Source of the DNA: Tamarix chinensis
Lineage: Eukaryota > Streptophyta > Magnoliopsida > Caryophyllales > Tamaricaceae
NCBI GenBank assembly: GCA_030549775.1
Contig: CM060180.1
Location: forward strand, 26,927,590-26,991,589
Length of the DNA: 64,000 nucleotides
Direction: 5' to 3'
Shown: piece after piece, positions 51,701 through 60,998 of the stretch
Numbering within the stretch: the stretch's first letter is position 1
How the letters are laid out: each line of letters begins with the position of its first letter
Made by a program: the position numbers and the translations under genes
The notes under the pieces: model-generated
Seen by the model: only the letters and a program-made list of their open reading frames with translations
What the model was told of the DNA's origin: nothing
Database searches by the model: none

Positions 51701-54700
51701 CATTCAATCTCATTCATATTCAGATCCAGTTGCAGTAATAACATCAGCCTGCTTCATATCAAGACTCACGTATACACTCCCACTACCTGCTTCCAACATC
51801 AAAATTGTGATATGCAAACTCATTCATATATTGATCCAGTTTTGGTAATAACATCACCCTGCTTCATATCAAGACTCATGCATACACACACCCCCACCTA
51901 CTTACAACATTGAATTTATGATATGCAATGTCCACAGAGCAGAACATGCTTGTGATTCAGTTTAAGATCCAATTGCTGGCAAACAATGGTTTAGCTGTAA
52001 TAATACTTTGATACAGAACCTGAATGACTATGCCTAAAACTGTCCAATACATTCCCAGATTTTATGTGAAAGACTAACTTGTATGTTGTTTTAAGGCAGT
52101 AATGTAGTTTCCATTTTCCTCTTTGCTGCACATAATCTTATACTTCTCGAACATTCACAAATTGCAAAGGATGCATTGAAAGGGAGTGAAATCATTGAAA
52201 CTTCTTCAAAATCCTCAGTAAAGAAAGAATTTCTTAAGGAGTCTGTCAAGTTAGAGGAGGATGATAGACATCAGAATAACATAGTAACAAACCTTGCTGA
52301 GAAAGCTATGTCAGTTGCTGCTCCTATGGTGCCCACAAAGGAAGGTGAAGTTGATCAAGAAAGGTTTGGTCTCTTCTTTGTTGAAATTTCATTTTTCTTT
52401 CATCTTATTAATGTATCTATGCCCTAGATTCTTCATTTGTTCCTTGCATTTGCAGGTTGGTCTCAATGCTAGCTGAATTAGGGCAGAAAGGTGGGATGTT
52501 GAGACTAGTTGGGAAAATAGCACTACTATGGGGAGGTGTACGTGGTGCTATAAGTCTGACAGACCGTCTTATTATATTTTTACGCATTTCTGAACGTCCT
52601 TTGTTTCACAGGTAATCAATATTGCAAATTCTGTTGCGATTATAGAATTAACTAGCTAAAAGAGAAATTGTAGGGATTGGGATAAAATTATGTATGTTAA
52701 TGGCTTGCTACAGTATTACTCATTGCTGAGCACCCTTTGTTTTGGCATGTTCTCTGTTGAAATCTTTTAGAAAGTTTATGGTGTCAACAAAACTTACTAG
52801 AGGGGCATCTTGATGATCATGTTTGCATTGTTTTTCCTTGTATAAAGGCAGGCAAGCAGTTTTTAGAAATTGTGGTGGTTTCTTTGGAAACGAAAGCATA
52901 AATTCTGTGTATTTTATAGTTTTGAGTCTCTTTTTCTCTCCAATGAGCCTTTTTTGGGGGCAAGACTGGGTATTTTATTTATGTAATGAGGCTTCTTGTA
53001 GTCTGTTAGGTTGGATTTAGATGGAGAAATTTTAGAGGTAATTCCTTTATTTATGAAAAAGGGAATTTAAAAAATATTGTAGAGTAAATCCCTTGTTTGG
53101 ATATTTAAAGAGAGAATTTATGAAGTTATGAAAATTTTTAATAAGAATTTATCCCCCCACCCCAAATTTCTTTGTTAAGGTACTTTAATATTCCATCAAA
53201 TAGTTGAATTTTCTAAAATTTCTCAAAAGGGAAATTTGATTATAAAACTGAAAACCCTCCACCTGTTATTATTGCCTTCTGTTTTCTGCCTACTGCTGCC
53301 TTGTTCTTCATCTTCTTTCTTCTACCAGTTTTAGACCTGTCGCCCTCTCTCCATCTTTGTATCTCTCTTTTGTGACTTCTTGGTCTCTGCCAACTTCTCT
53401 TTTATGTTAGATACCAATTAATGAATAATTGTATTCTAGATGAAAATAATAATGTATTAAATAAAATTGTACTTCTCAAAGTTGATAATATTTGCTGAAT
53501 GATTTTTATTTAGTAAAAAATAACTATTTATGGAATTGACAATATTATTTTGTTTATTTGAGTAATAATTAAATAGTGATTATAAAGTCATCAAAAGTAA
53601 TTATTATTTGAAATATTAGATAATAATTATGGATCAATTAAAAATATTCTATTAAATAAAATATCATTATTTTCCTAGAACATATAATTTGATATATTAA
53701 AGTATTATTACTTTACTGAAATGCATAATAATTATTTAATAATCATGAATGTAAATAATAATTCTTAATAAGATAGTAATAATTTTGGCCATTTAGTGTA
53801 TGATTTGGTATACTAGGTAAAATTGTGCAACAAAGTAATGTGTCTAATTTATTTATTTATTTATTTAATAGTTTAGTTAACATTAATATACTAATCTATC
53901 TACTCCCTTCATATCAAAATTTACATTTTCTTTAAATTAACTGCCCTTGTTCATTTTTTATATTTTTGAAAATAAACATTGTGATTGATTCTTCTATCTT
54001 TATGCTCCATCTGCTTTCAAATAAATGTCAATTTGGCTTTATGCGTACCAATGTAGAACTAAAGCGAAATGACCAATATACCTTAATAATTATAACCTAA
54101 GAGAATATAATTATTGGAAGAAATTAAATATTTGATGATAAGAGATTATTACTAAGAGGTATAATTAATAACTTATATACGTTAAGTTTTTTGTTGAACT
54201 TGAAAGTTGATGCTGTGATGCTGACTTTTTACCCGTGTCAAACCCATCATTGTCAACATAGTGAAGGAGAATGGTTAGCTTCATGCTGTTTTTTGCTCCT
54301 TGCTCTTGTGCTGTTGTGTAGCATGAGAGATGTCAAATTTATTTAGAACACGAATATTTCATTATTGGTTGATCACGTGTTTTCCCTAATTTGTCTTCCC
54401 TTTGGGAAGTCTTAAGGTTTCTGTTGAACTTGAAGGTTGATGCTAACTTTCTATGCATGTGTCAAACCCATCATTGTCAACTCAGTGAATGAGAATGGTT
54501 AGCTTCATGCTTTTTTTTTTTGCCCCTTGCTCTTGTGCTGTTATGTAGCACTGCTGCACAAGAGATGCCAAATTTATGTAAAACACAAATACTTCATTAT
54601 CGGTTAATCATGTGTTTTCCCTACTATTTGAGTGAAAAGTGCATTTAAGGGAAGGGAGAGGAAGAGGGAAGTTGAAAAGAATGGTTGTCCTTTATTTGTG

Positions 54701-57700
54701 GCATGATCTTTTTATATTACCTTTTTGCGTTGGAAAGATCCTTTTCATTTATAATTTTGGTGCTATGGTAAGCATGAGGTGATTGTGAGAATGTGAACAT
54801 GTGATGCTTGTTCTAAAAAGGAGTCTTTTGTAGCCATGTAGATGTCTTAGTAATTATTGAGGGCAGTAATTTAAAGGAGAGCTGAGCATCTTTAATACGT
54901 ATATTCATCTTTAGAATTAGATATAAATTGAGTAGTACAATAGGTTAGTACCTTATTGATAAGGTCCCATATGTGAGTACCCCTCATTGGAGAAGAAAAA
55001 ATATAAAGAAATACCAATATCCGAATCTAGTGGAATACTCCATATATTACCGATTAATTTTACGTTAACACCTTAATTAGGCTTGCACGTGGTATATATC
55101 ACCTCCAAAGACAAGTAGAGGTGTTAATTGGGTTGTGGTTGGGTTGGTTGCAGGTCAGTTGTGGATCAGGTTTGGGTTATTTTATTGTTCGGGTCAAGTT
55201 CGCTTTGTGTAAACTTGATGGCTTGAGTTGGGTTTGAATCTTTCAGGGTAAATTAATAGGTCACATTTGGATCGCTTCGGGTTAATTTGTCGGATCAGTT
55301 CTTTTCTAATTATGATGAGTCTGGTTAAGTTCGGGACAAGCTAATTACGGATTGAATTACTTTGGGTTTGGGTCCAACCAGACATTGACTGTTAAAATTA
55401 ATCCAACTCATTAACTTCGTAAGCAGACATTGAGTTTGACTTAATGTAAGCTTGTAATTAAAAATATATTATTAATTGGAACTTCTTTATATGATATTAT
55501 GAATTTTTAATGTTGTGTTTTTGTGCAAAAAATGGTGAAATTAGAAATTTAGAATATCAGATATCTACAGTAAACGTAAGAAAATTATGTAAAATTTATG
55601 AAATAATATATTTTTAAAAGATTTAAATGAATAATAAAACATTTATAATATTTTACTATCATAACTAATTAATATTAAATTCAGTTTTATTGAGTTAGTT
55701 TGATGTTGGATCAGGTTGATGTTGAGTTTTGGGTTAGTTCAGGTCAGGTCAATTATATTTGGGTTAATGTTGGCTTGGGTTAGGTTGATGAATTTCTCTT
55801 GTTATGTTGGGTCGGATTTTATACGGATCAGATGAAGTTGGGTTGATCGGATCAACTTTGGCCAGTTCTACGGACAAGCCTTGGTCTAATGAAAAATTTA
55901 CATGGTATTGGGTTATCATGATTGAGAGGTGTAGTATAAAGTCTTAGCTCGCTTGCTATTGCCAGAAAAAATTAAGAATGCCCAGTATGAGGTTATTTGT
56001 GCTAAAGCCATACTTCAAACCCACACACACAAAAAAAAATAAAAATGGCATGAGGCGTGTGTTAGAGTTAAATAATACTATAGATTGGGCCAATCCTGTT
56101 GGGCTGGATTGAAGATATCTGATGGATGCACATGTGAATTGGAGTATTAGTAACATATAAGCCTAGGGGGTTTGCAGTTAGCTTGTGAAATTTTACATGA
56201 CACCTGAATATGGTTTAAAATTTTAATCAGCACTGCAACCAAAGAAAAGAATTTGTTAGCCTGCACGTGAGAAGGATCTTGTGGAGATGCTTTTCTTTTA
56301 TGGGCCAGTTTGATCTCAACCAGATGTATAGCTGGATGAGGATATTGTTACCTATCCTTAGTGGGAGAAATCTGCCTATTTAGAAGCTCAGTTCTGATGG
56401 TCCAATTCAAACAGAGGTTCAAATGTGAGGTTTAGTGATGAGAACCAACATGTGACTCTCTTTTACTGAAGAAGAGGAAGAAAGAATAGCATATAAGCCC
56501 GATGAGCTGTTTTATATGTTTCCACCTACTGCTCTACCTCTATAATCATGACTTAGGCTCTTTGGAAATTTATAATTACCGGTAGAGGTTGTTGAATAAT
56601 TGTTCTTTGGTGTCTGTTGTCATTGCAATATAATTATTTCACTTTTCCATTTCTAAGTCTATGCAATTTGGGTACCACATTTATTGATATGGCCCTCTGT
56701 TGATGCTCCTTAGGGTTGTTGGATTTGTCTCTATGGTGGTTATTCTCTGGTCCCCAGTGGTGGTGCCTCTGTTGCCGACAATTGTGCAGAATTGGACAAC
56801 ACACAGGTCATCCAAGATTGTTGAGCTGGTTTGTGCTATCGGCCTTTATACTGCTGTCACAATACTCATCATGTTATGGGGAAAAAGAATTAGAAGACAT
56901 GAAAATCCACTTCGGCAGTATGGTTTGGACTTGTCATCATCACAGAAGGTACGACTATCGCTTATTGCATAAAACCTACTATCTGATTACTTTTTCTTCT
57001 TTAATCACACAAAGCGGTGATTCCTTTCATGTAAATTAGAGTGAGTGCATTAGTGGAATTTCAAGCATGACATATTCTTCGCATTCAGATGAGGTGTCAG
57101 AAATTTCTGAAACCTGCATCACCTGACATTTCTGGCATTCAATCAATGAGGAGGCCAGATGTCAGGGAAATTTTTATTCTCTCTATCCGGGTTCATGCAT
57201 AATGGCATTGATAATGCTCAGAAATTGCATGTTGTAAATTTCTTACTGTTACCATGCCTTCTTTGCGTAGAATCACATGAACCTTGGTTATTGGATTAAA
57301 GTTATGCAGAGTTACATAGGAAGAAGAGAATGGACTAATTTTCTCTTTCATCATGCAGGTTCCTGACTTCCTTACAGGTTTGGCTGGGGGAGTTATGCTT
57401 GTTCTATCAATACACACTATAAATGGATTCCTTGGCTATGCCTGCTTTTCTTGGCCAGTGAATCTGAGTCCATCCTCTTTTGATCTTATGGCAAAGTTGA
57501 AAGCATATAGTCAACTGCTTTTTCTGGCTGTTCGAGGAACTGTAACAGCAACATGTGTTGCTTTGGTAGAAGAGCTGCTTTTCAGGTCATGGCTTCCTGA
57601 AGAAATTGCTGCAGATTTAGGATATCATCAGGGGATCATCATATCTGGACTTGTATTTTCTTTATCTCAAAGGTATGCTCTCCCAGCTTCCATTGGTGCA

Positions 57701-60700
57701 GACCTTCTTCATTCACATGCCTTGGAGAAGACACTGGCTCTTTCTTTGCCCCCCTATGCATGTACTTGTATATATTAATTCTAGTTGTCCTTCCATTCCT
57801 TTCTTCCTGTAGCACTGAATAGCTCTGTTTTTGCGGAAGTTGGTGGTGTTAAACTCGTGTACAATGATAGCTCCTTTGATTTTTGAATCAAAATTGTTAA
57901 CTTCTCTCTTAGATATTTTTGTTACATGAATCTTCCTGTTACTGCATTTTGCTTGAACAGTTTAACTATTTGCACTACCTCTCTTTTCTTGACCTTGAGC
58001 GATATACTCCCTGTAGAAATTTCATGCAATCTATTTTAGTTTTTGTACCTCTCTATGTTGATAAATCATGCAACTGCCAATCCAAACCAAGCCAAGCATT
58101 GTTCCACTGGGTTAGTCCGCTACTTGAATTTGTTTGAGGCTGTTAGTCAGATATTTCGAGACACTTTAGATAGTGTTCCATACCTGGCTAATATTCTGTT
58201 CAGTCACTTGTGTGCCAAATTTTGGAAATTGTCAATGTGTCGTGGAGCATGTTGCCAAGCCGATCAATTTCTCTCTTTCACATAATTCACAATTACTATG
58301 ATAATGCCAACTTATGAAACACTCTCCTGAGCTTGAGTGCTTGATAAACTATTGCCCTAGCTTTGTCTTCTAATCCCATGGTTGCCATTTGTTTAAAAAA
58401 CCTTACAATACGCCTTAGGGGGGTTGCTTAAGCTTGAAGGGAGCCTTTTTCTAGCTGACGCTAATGATTACAGTGAGACTGCACATTCCTATGGGGATCT
58501 CCATATGAGTTATCACTTCAAGATTTCCATTAAAGATATTATTTATCCCATCAAATTGCTGCATATTTGAATCAAAGTTCACATCCAAGGATATCAGAAC
58601 TCTGGTAGTATTCATCCTGGCCCCAGGGGAAAATTTTTCTTCACTGTTGCCATTTTTCTATGTTCCATTTAGTCACCAACCTCTCCTTGGATATCTTTAG
58701 GATCCATCTGTATAGACCTACTCTTATATTCTTTTTCTTTTTCTTTTCTGGTAAATTTACTCACCAATGGTTTATTTTTTTCAAGGCTTTCATTACTGCA
58801 TTCATAGCTTGTTTCCAATTTTCATTTTCATTTGTTGGTTCCTTTCTTTATGGCAATGAGAGATCAGGGTTTGTATGAACCTGCCAACTCGGTTTGCGAA
58901 GGAAAAATAGAAACCAAACGATAATTAAGAATTTTCACCTCATTTATAGTGCACGGTCTGATCCTCGGATTGGCGCTAGTTCAGAAATTGAAGCCATCTT
59001 TTTAGCACACTTTAGGAAACCGATATGACTGGGTACGCACATTTGCAGTAGGAGTATGTAAATGTTTTGGACACATATACACATTCATAATTTTGTTTGA
59101 AAGCATGGATACAGAATCATCTTAGGCAGCAATAGCATGAGTTGATCAAGCATGATTCATAAATCATAAGAAAGAAATTCGAATCTTTGATGGCTATATT
59201 CTCCCCTTGAAGATAAGAAGTGGATAAATATGGTTTGCTTTCAAGGAAGGTAACGTGTTGAGAATTTTGAGGTTTTTTGGGAAGGCAAATGGTAGCACCT
59301 CGACCCCTTTTCAGTTGGACACTAGCCCACAACACATCTTATTTCCTGTGGATATAAATTTCTCTTTTTAATTTGTGCACATGGAAAAAAGACACTCAAA
59401 AACTTTTGGATTGAGATATCTGGAAGTACTTAGGTGAAGACATGGGATAGAATTTTTAGAGCATATCTATAGGACTCTTGAAGTTCAGGAATCTGGAAGT
59501 TTATCTAGTTACTAGATTTGAGGCTGTTAAAAGTTTAAAAATACTTCCCCTTATAAGATTTAGGCAAATCGTGCAGGCAAGTTTAAAAAGGGTGGCAAAA
59601 TCTTGTTAAACTCTTTTGTTGTGTGTAAAGAGGAGGCTGAAAATGTTAAATGTCTTTTACTTCATCATCTGATGATAGAATTATTTTAAGTTGGGCCTCT
59701 ATTCGTGGGTTTTCAATGGTTATGCTCAAGAATAATGTTTAATTAAATCCTATTTTGACGAGGCTCTTGGAATAAAAAACAAAGGAGATGACTGAGGTGT
59801 TTATTGCTTCGGCTATCATTTGGGTTATTTGGAAAGAAGAAACTAGGACTACAAATTGTAGGTATCTTAGTTAAGAAATTCATGGGCAACTTTGTGAAGA
59901 TCTTTTATTCTGGGAAAACAGAAAAATGTTCCGGTTTCTTTCTTCAAGATAACTTTTGTTGAAAACTTGTATATGGCTTGGTGAGATAACAAGTTTTTGG
60001 GTTTGTTGCTTTCATTGGTTGTCGATGAAATTAATAATGTCTGTGGGCATAGCTTTCAGTCAATGTGTTGCGCTATTTCAATTGTTTGTAGCAATACACA
60101 ACACGTGGATGCCAAGCGGTCAATACGTGCATTTGAAAAGTTTACACACCACAACACCTAAATGCTAAGCGATCAGTACACGCATTTCAATTGGTTGATA
60201 TGCTATGCAGCCTATACACAACACTTAATGTGAAGCGGTCGATATGTGCCATTCTGTGTAGAATTTCGCTTAGCATATTACTTACAGTCTGCAGTGCTCA
60301 GATACTGCAACACCGCAATTGCAGCATGACCACAACTTTATTACTTTGGTGGCCCCACTTAGCAACCATTTCCTTTTTGTTATATTAACCATATTGTTTT
60401 GTGGACATATTTTTTTACATTATATGTCATGTAATTTGAGCTCAAACTGATTAGTGATCATTTTCCTGTCAATATTTTGGTGTGGTCTAGCTAAGCTTGT
60501 TAATAGTGTTTGTGAGTCTATGTAGTTACATTTCAAAATTTTATACTTTAATCTCCTGAAATTAGGAAGCATTTGAAATCAAAATACAAGTGGAAGGAAA
60601 GGGGAATTTTCACGTTATCATTGCGACATTAATTCTGCTTGGATCATGACAAGTGAGATGCATGGCCTTAATGCTTCTCTGCATTGTGTTTCAGGTCTTT

Positions 60701-60998
60701 ACATTCTATTCCTGGGCTATGGTTGTTATCCTTGTGTCTTGCGGGGGCTCGCCAGAGAAATCACGGTCAACTGTTCATTCCCGTCGGGCTGCGGTCTGGA
60801 ATTGTGGCTACCAGTATTCTACTTCATATTGGAGGCTTTTTGACTTACCGGCCAGATTTTCCTATCTGGTTGATTGGACACCCTTTTCAACCATTCAGTG
60901 GGCTGATTGGCCTTTTGTTTGCTTTGTCATTGGCAATTGTCCTTTATCCAAGAGAGCTGAGCCTGAGAAAGAAGATTAAGAGGACTATTCGGGAATAA
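30952..60998 (+). CDS. Plastid-type alpha/beta-hydrolase and CPBP (CAAX protease) fusion protein, 12 exons
   Basis: Coding exons are 30952-31754, 35491-35767, 35899-36084, 40558-40710, 47799-48251, 48948-50298, 50384-51597, 52170-52363, 52456-52611, 56714-56948, 57359-57672 and 60695-60998. All junctions are GT-AG and phases agree: 5640 bases, 1879 residues. It resembles Arabidopsis AT2G03140 in domain order and length. The order is a Ser/Thr- and Arg-rich N-terminus (likely plastid transit peptide), an EMB8-like hydrolase domain (about 190-480), a conserved stretch (474-700), a charged variable region with tandem repeats (about 700-1070), helices around 1370-1480, and a membrane CPBP domain (about 1550-1870) with EELLFR at 1745-1750. 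The hydrolase nucleophile position is Gly300, so hydrolysis by it is unlikely. Function is not established; a chloroplast membrane location is inferred. A possible poly(A) signal AATAAA is at 61445. Confidence 0.92.
33254..33764. mobile_element. Tourist-like MITE carrying a nested MITE
   Basis: The ends GGGCCTGTTTTCTT and (reverse strand) GGGCTTATTCTCCT form terminal inverted repeats, flanked by TAA at 33251-33253 and 33765-33767. The core is ATT-rich. Without the 33441-33715 insert it is about 234 bp, close to the related 228-bp copy at 41813-42040. PIF/Harbinger-derived by TSD and TIR type. Confidence 0.75.
33441..33715. mobile_element. Stowaway-like MITE nested in the Tourist-like MITE
   Basis: 275 bp flanked by TA. 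The left end CTATGTCCGGTTTTATGG and the reverse of the right end CTCTCTCTGGCTTTAAAT are inverted repeats continuing into GTCATTTTAG/GTCGTTTTAG. This fits mariner-derived Stowaway elements. Confidence 0.75.
35491..35767 (+). CDS. Fusion gene exon 2: nucleophile-elbow region
   Basis: Residues 269-360. It contains GVGWGYGANMLTKYLAE. The elbow pattern G-x-S-x-G of alpha/beta-hydrolases is here G-W-G-Y-G with Gly300 in the nucleophile place. CIDNPFDLEEA follows, a conserved family segment. Confidence 0.93.
35899..36084 (+). CDS. Fusion gene exon 3
   Basis: Residues 361-422, exactly 62 codons. It carries the lid/linker part (FEKAISMVSYGFDSIEDFY) and the strand KIPVLFIQ that leads into the acid residue in exon 4. 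Confidence 0.93.
39600..39682 (+). mobile_element. Possible tRNA-derived SINE fragment
   Basis: TAGTTTAACTTAGTAG resembles a pol III A box and GGTTCAAATCTC, about 42 bases later, a B box. A simple (AT)n tail follows directly. Only the promoter-like boxes support this. Confidence 0.35.
39683..39715. repeat. (AT)16 microsatellite
   Basis: Perfect AT dinucleotide run in intron 3, directly after the SINE-like segment. Confidence 0.95.
40558..40710 (+). CDS. Fusion gene exon 4: acid-residue region
   Basis: Residues 423-473. NDNGAVPLFSIPR keeps the Asp (424) expected for the hydrolase acid. The HGGH-type histidine motif found in EMB8-like enzymes is not visible after it, and the sequence moves on to SVTSWCQQLSIE. 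Confidence 0.92.
41096..41122. repeat. (CA)n microsatellite
   Basis: Perfect CA run just upstream of the SINE-like unit. Confidence 0.95.
41142..41330 (+). mobile_element. Two tandem tRNA-like SINE units
   Basis: Unit 1 has a near-perfect A box TAGCTCACTTGG (41142) and B box GGTTCAATACT (41187). Unit 2 has TAGCTTGATAGAG (41270) and GAGATCAATTCCT (41303). Box spacing is 33-45 bases in both. Units share CTTGTGGTCATG/TTTGTAGTCATG before the B box. Confidence 0.55.
41813..42040. mobile_element. Tourist-like MITE
   Basis: 228 bp with ends GGCTATGTTCT and (reverse) GGCTATATTCT, flanked by TTA at 41810-41812 and 42041-42043. The ATT-rich core (ATTATCATTACTATAATTAT) is shared with the copy in intron 1. 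Confidence 0.72.
42763..42818. repeat. 28-bp tandem duplication
   Basis: Two identical adjacent copies, each ending ATGCCTGAATTTAAAACC. Confidence 0.95.
43700..44180 (-). pseudogene. Ty3/gypsy pol (RT-RNase H) relic
   Basis: The ORF 43747-44025 contains YGIIAAPLTAML, a decayed KWT-like step, and YAFQKLQSVLSLPDLS, matching the RT/RNase H hinge of Ty3/gypsy. In a neighbouring frame, LGHVIPAEM and CLFAQS are the preceding gypsy words (YLGHVIS; FAQ). It is antisense to the host gene and full of frameshifts. More of the same element may extend to about 45,250 but is not readable. Confidence 0.72.
45385..45536. mobile_element. Tourist-like MITE with strong inverted repeats
   Basis: 152 bp. Arms of about 33 bases starting GGCTCTATGAACAACCATA and (reverse) GACTCTATGAACAACCATA differ at few positions. 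Flanked by TTA (45382-45384 and 45537-45539). The ORF at 45310-45531 overlaps it by chance. Confidence 0.68.
45698..45947. mobile_element. Stowaway-like MITE
   Basis: 250 bp between TA dinucleotides. Left end CTTCCTCCATATCACTCTAT, reverse of right end CTCCTTACATCCCACTAT. Confidence 0.68.
46084..46159. repeat. 38-bp exact tandem duplication
   Basis: Two identical units starting CAAAGTTGGTGCAATTATTG. The perfect identity suggests a recent event. A Stowaway-like end (CTTCGTCCTACAAAAATGGT) begins just after it, and another occurs near 46,517 in the same orientation. Confidence 0.95.
47799..48251 (+). CDS. Fusion gene exon 5
   Basis: Residues 474-624. It begins WLTAVELGLLKGRHPLLPD, highly conserved in this family, then DVTINPSNGLAL. 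It becomes polar and acidic and ends with VLQTAQVVMNMVDVAMPG and a Lys-rich EEEKKK. Confidence 0.93.
48948..50298 (+). CDS. Fusion gene exon 6: charged region with tandem repeats
   Basis: Residues 625-1074 plus one base. It starts with a conserved helix segment (VLDAVGQGETIVKALQDAVP...VRGKLTASVSEILH), then a long Ser/Asp/Glu/Asn-rich region. At 49506-49900 lie four degenerate repeats of 35, 35, 32 and about 30 residues. It closes with FSVSQAFDALTGLDDSTQ, a conserved segment. The start follows the TTAATTAATCAG acceptor, so the ORF extension upstream of 48948 is intronic. Confidence 0.92.
49506..49900 (+). repeat. Four in-frame tandem repeats in exon 6
   Basis: Units begin at 49506, 49611, 49716 and 49812. 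The shared protein pattern is (H/Q)-x-D-G-x-x-x-x-L-x-x-x-x-E-x-N-x-L-x-(R/K)-(D/E)-x-(R/K)-x-x-D-S-S. Unit 3 lacks three residues. Lengths are all multiples of three, so the frame is kept. Confidence 0.88.
50384..51597 (+). CDS. Fusion gene exon 7
   Basis: Residues 1075-1479. It contains LDYIPEEGQWKLMD, helical segments around VMESLKLEVGRRIGAEDIKE, and two hydrophobic stretches, LPIGVIVGSCLASLRKYF and TVMVGAVTAALGASAFIT, that may insert in a membrane. Donor CAGCAG|GTACTT. Confidence 0.92.
51598..52169 (+). other. Intron 7
   Basis: It contains a diverged tandem duplication of about 110 bases (51708-51925), with units sharing CATCA(G/C)CCTGCTTCATATC and CAAGACTCA(C/T)G. Nothing else is recognised. 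Confidence 0.8.
52170..52363 (+). CDS. Fusion gene exon 8
   Basis: Residues 1480-1543 plus two bases. Charged, Lys/Glu-rich (DALKGSEIIETSSKSSVKKE) with a short helix NLAEKAMSVAAPMVPT. It joins through a split Arg codon across a 92-base intron. Confidence 0.9.
52456..52611 (+). CDS. Fusion gene exon 9: start of membrane domain
   Basis: Residues 1545-1595. LVSMLAELGQKGGMLRLVGK, then a hydrophobic ALLWGGVRGAISLTDRLIIF segment. Both junctions split an Arg codon (AG|G), a pattern repeated at three junctions of this gene. Confidence 0.92.
52612..56713 (+). other. Intron 9 (4.1 kb)
   Basis: It contains a direct duplication of about 220 bases (54184-54394 and 54411-54630), Stowaway-like end sequences near 53,903 and 54,008, and a segment at 55,108-55,880 with many GGGTTGGGTT/GGGTCAGGT words typical of a dispersed plant repeat. 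No additional exon is needed. Confidence 0.78.
54184..54630. repeat. Diverged direct duplication of about 220 bp
   Basis: Both units share TGTTGAACTTGAA(A/G)GTTGATG, GTGTCAAACCCATCATTGTC, GAATGGTTAGCTTCATGCT and CTCTTGTGCTGTT, and end in GTGTTTTCCCTA. Indels and scattered substitutions show it is not recent. Confidence 0.88.
56714..56948 (+). CDS. Fusion gene exon 10: transmembrane segments
   Basis: Residues 1597-1674. Two strong hydrophobic segments, VVGFVSMVVILWSPVVVPLL and IVELVCAIGLYTAVTILIML, followed by positive WGKRIRRHENPL. Fits the membrane part preceding a CPBP core. Confidence 0.92.
57359..57672 (+). CDS. Fusion gene exon 11: CPBP motif 1
   Basis: Residues 1675-1778. LAGGVMLVLSIHTINGFLG is hydrophobic. 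VALVEELLFRSWLPEEI carries the CPBP/Abi signature E-E-x-x-x-R at 1745-1750, the expected metal/acid pair of glutamates. It ends with VFSLSQ, where the family motif 2 would read FxxxH. Confidence 0.93.
59578..59880 (+). pseudogene. LINE zf-RVT (C-terminal) relic
   Basis: The plus strand reads KFKKGGKILLNSFVVCKEEA, then ENVKCLLLHHLMIELF. Frame-shifted words SYFDEALGIKNKG and IIWVIWKEE follow. This is the order of the plant LINE zf-RVT region (K-R-x-x-x-x-C-x-x-C...H-L-L-x-H-C...W-x-x-W-x-E-R-N). One Cys and the final HC are changed, and stops are present. Confidence 0.68.
60109..60255. repeat. Three degenerate copies of an AAGCGGTC unit
   Basis: Copies near 60,109, 60,160 and 60,229 follow ATG-(C/T)-(C/G/T)AAGCG(G/A)TCAATACGTGCATT with several changes, and are separated by ACACAACAC words. 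Part of intron 11. Confidence 0.65.
60695..60998 (+). CDS. Fusion gene exon 12: C-terminal CPBP part and stop
   Basis: Residues 1780-1879, stop TAA at 60996. SLHSIPGLWLLSLCLAGAR, then PVGLRSGIVATSILLHIGGF, and a last hydrophobic FSGLIGLLFALSLAIVLYP before a Lys/Arg-rich tail. The GLRSG segment stands where many CPBP proteases have an H-x-x-x-N motif. Confidence 0.93.

Larger units (their letters stand above)
57673..60694 (+). other. Intron 11 (3.0 kb)
   Basis: It contains a LINE relic (59578-59880), three degenerate copies of an AAGCGGTCAATACGTGCATT-like unit (60,109-60,255), and otherwise unrecognised AT-rich sequence. The ORFs at 57919 and 58660 are chance. Confidence 0.78.
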
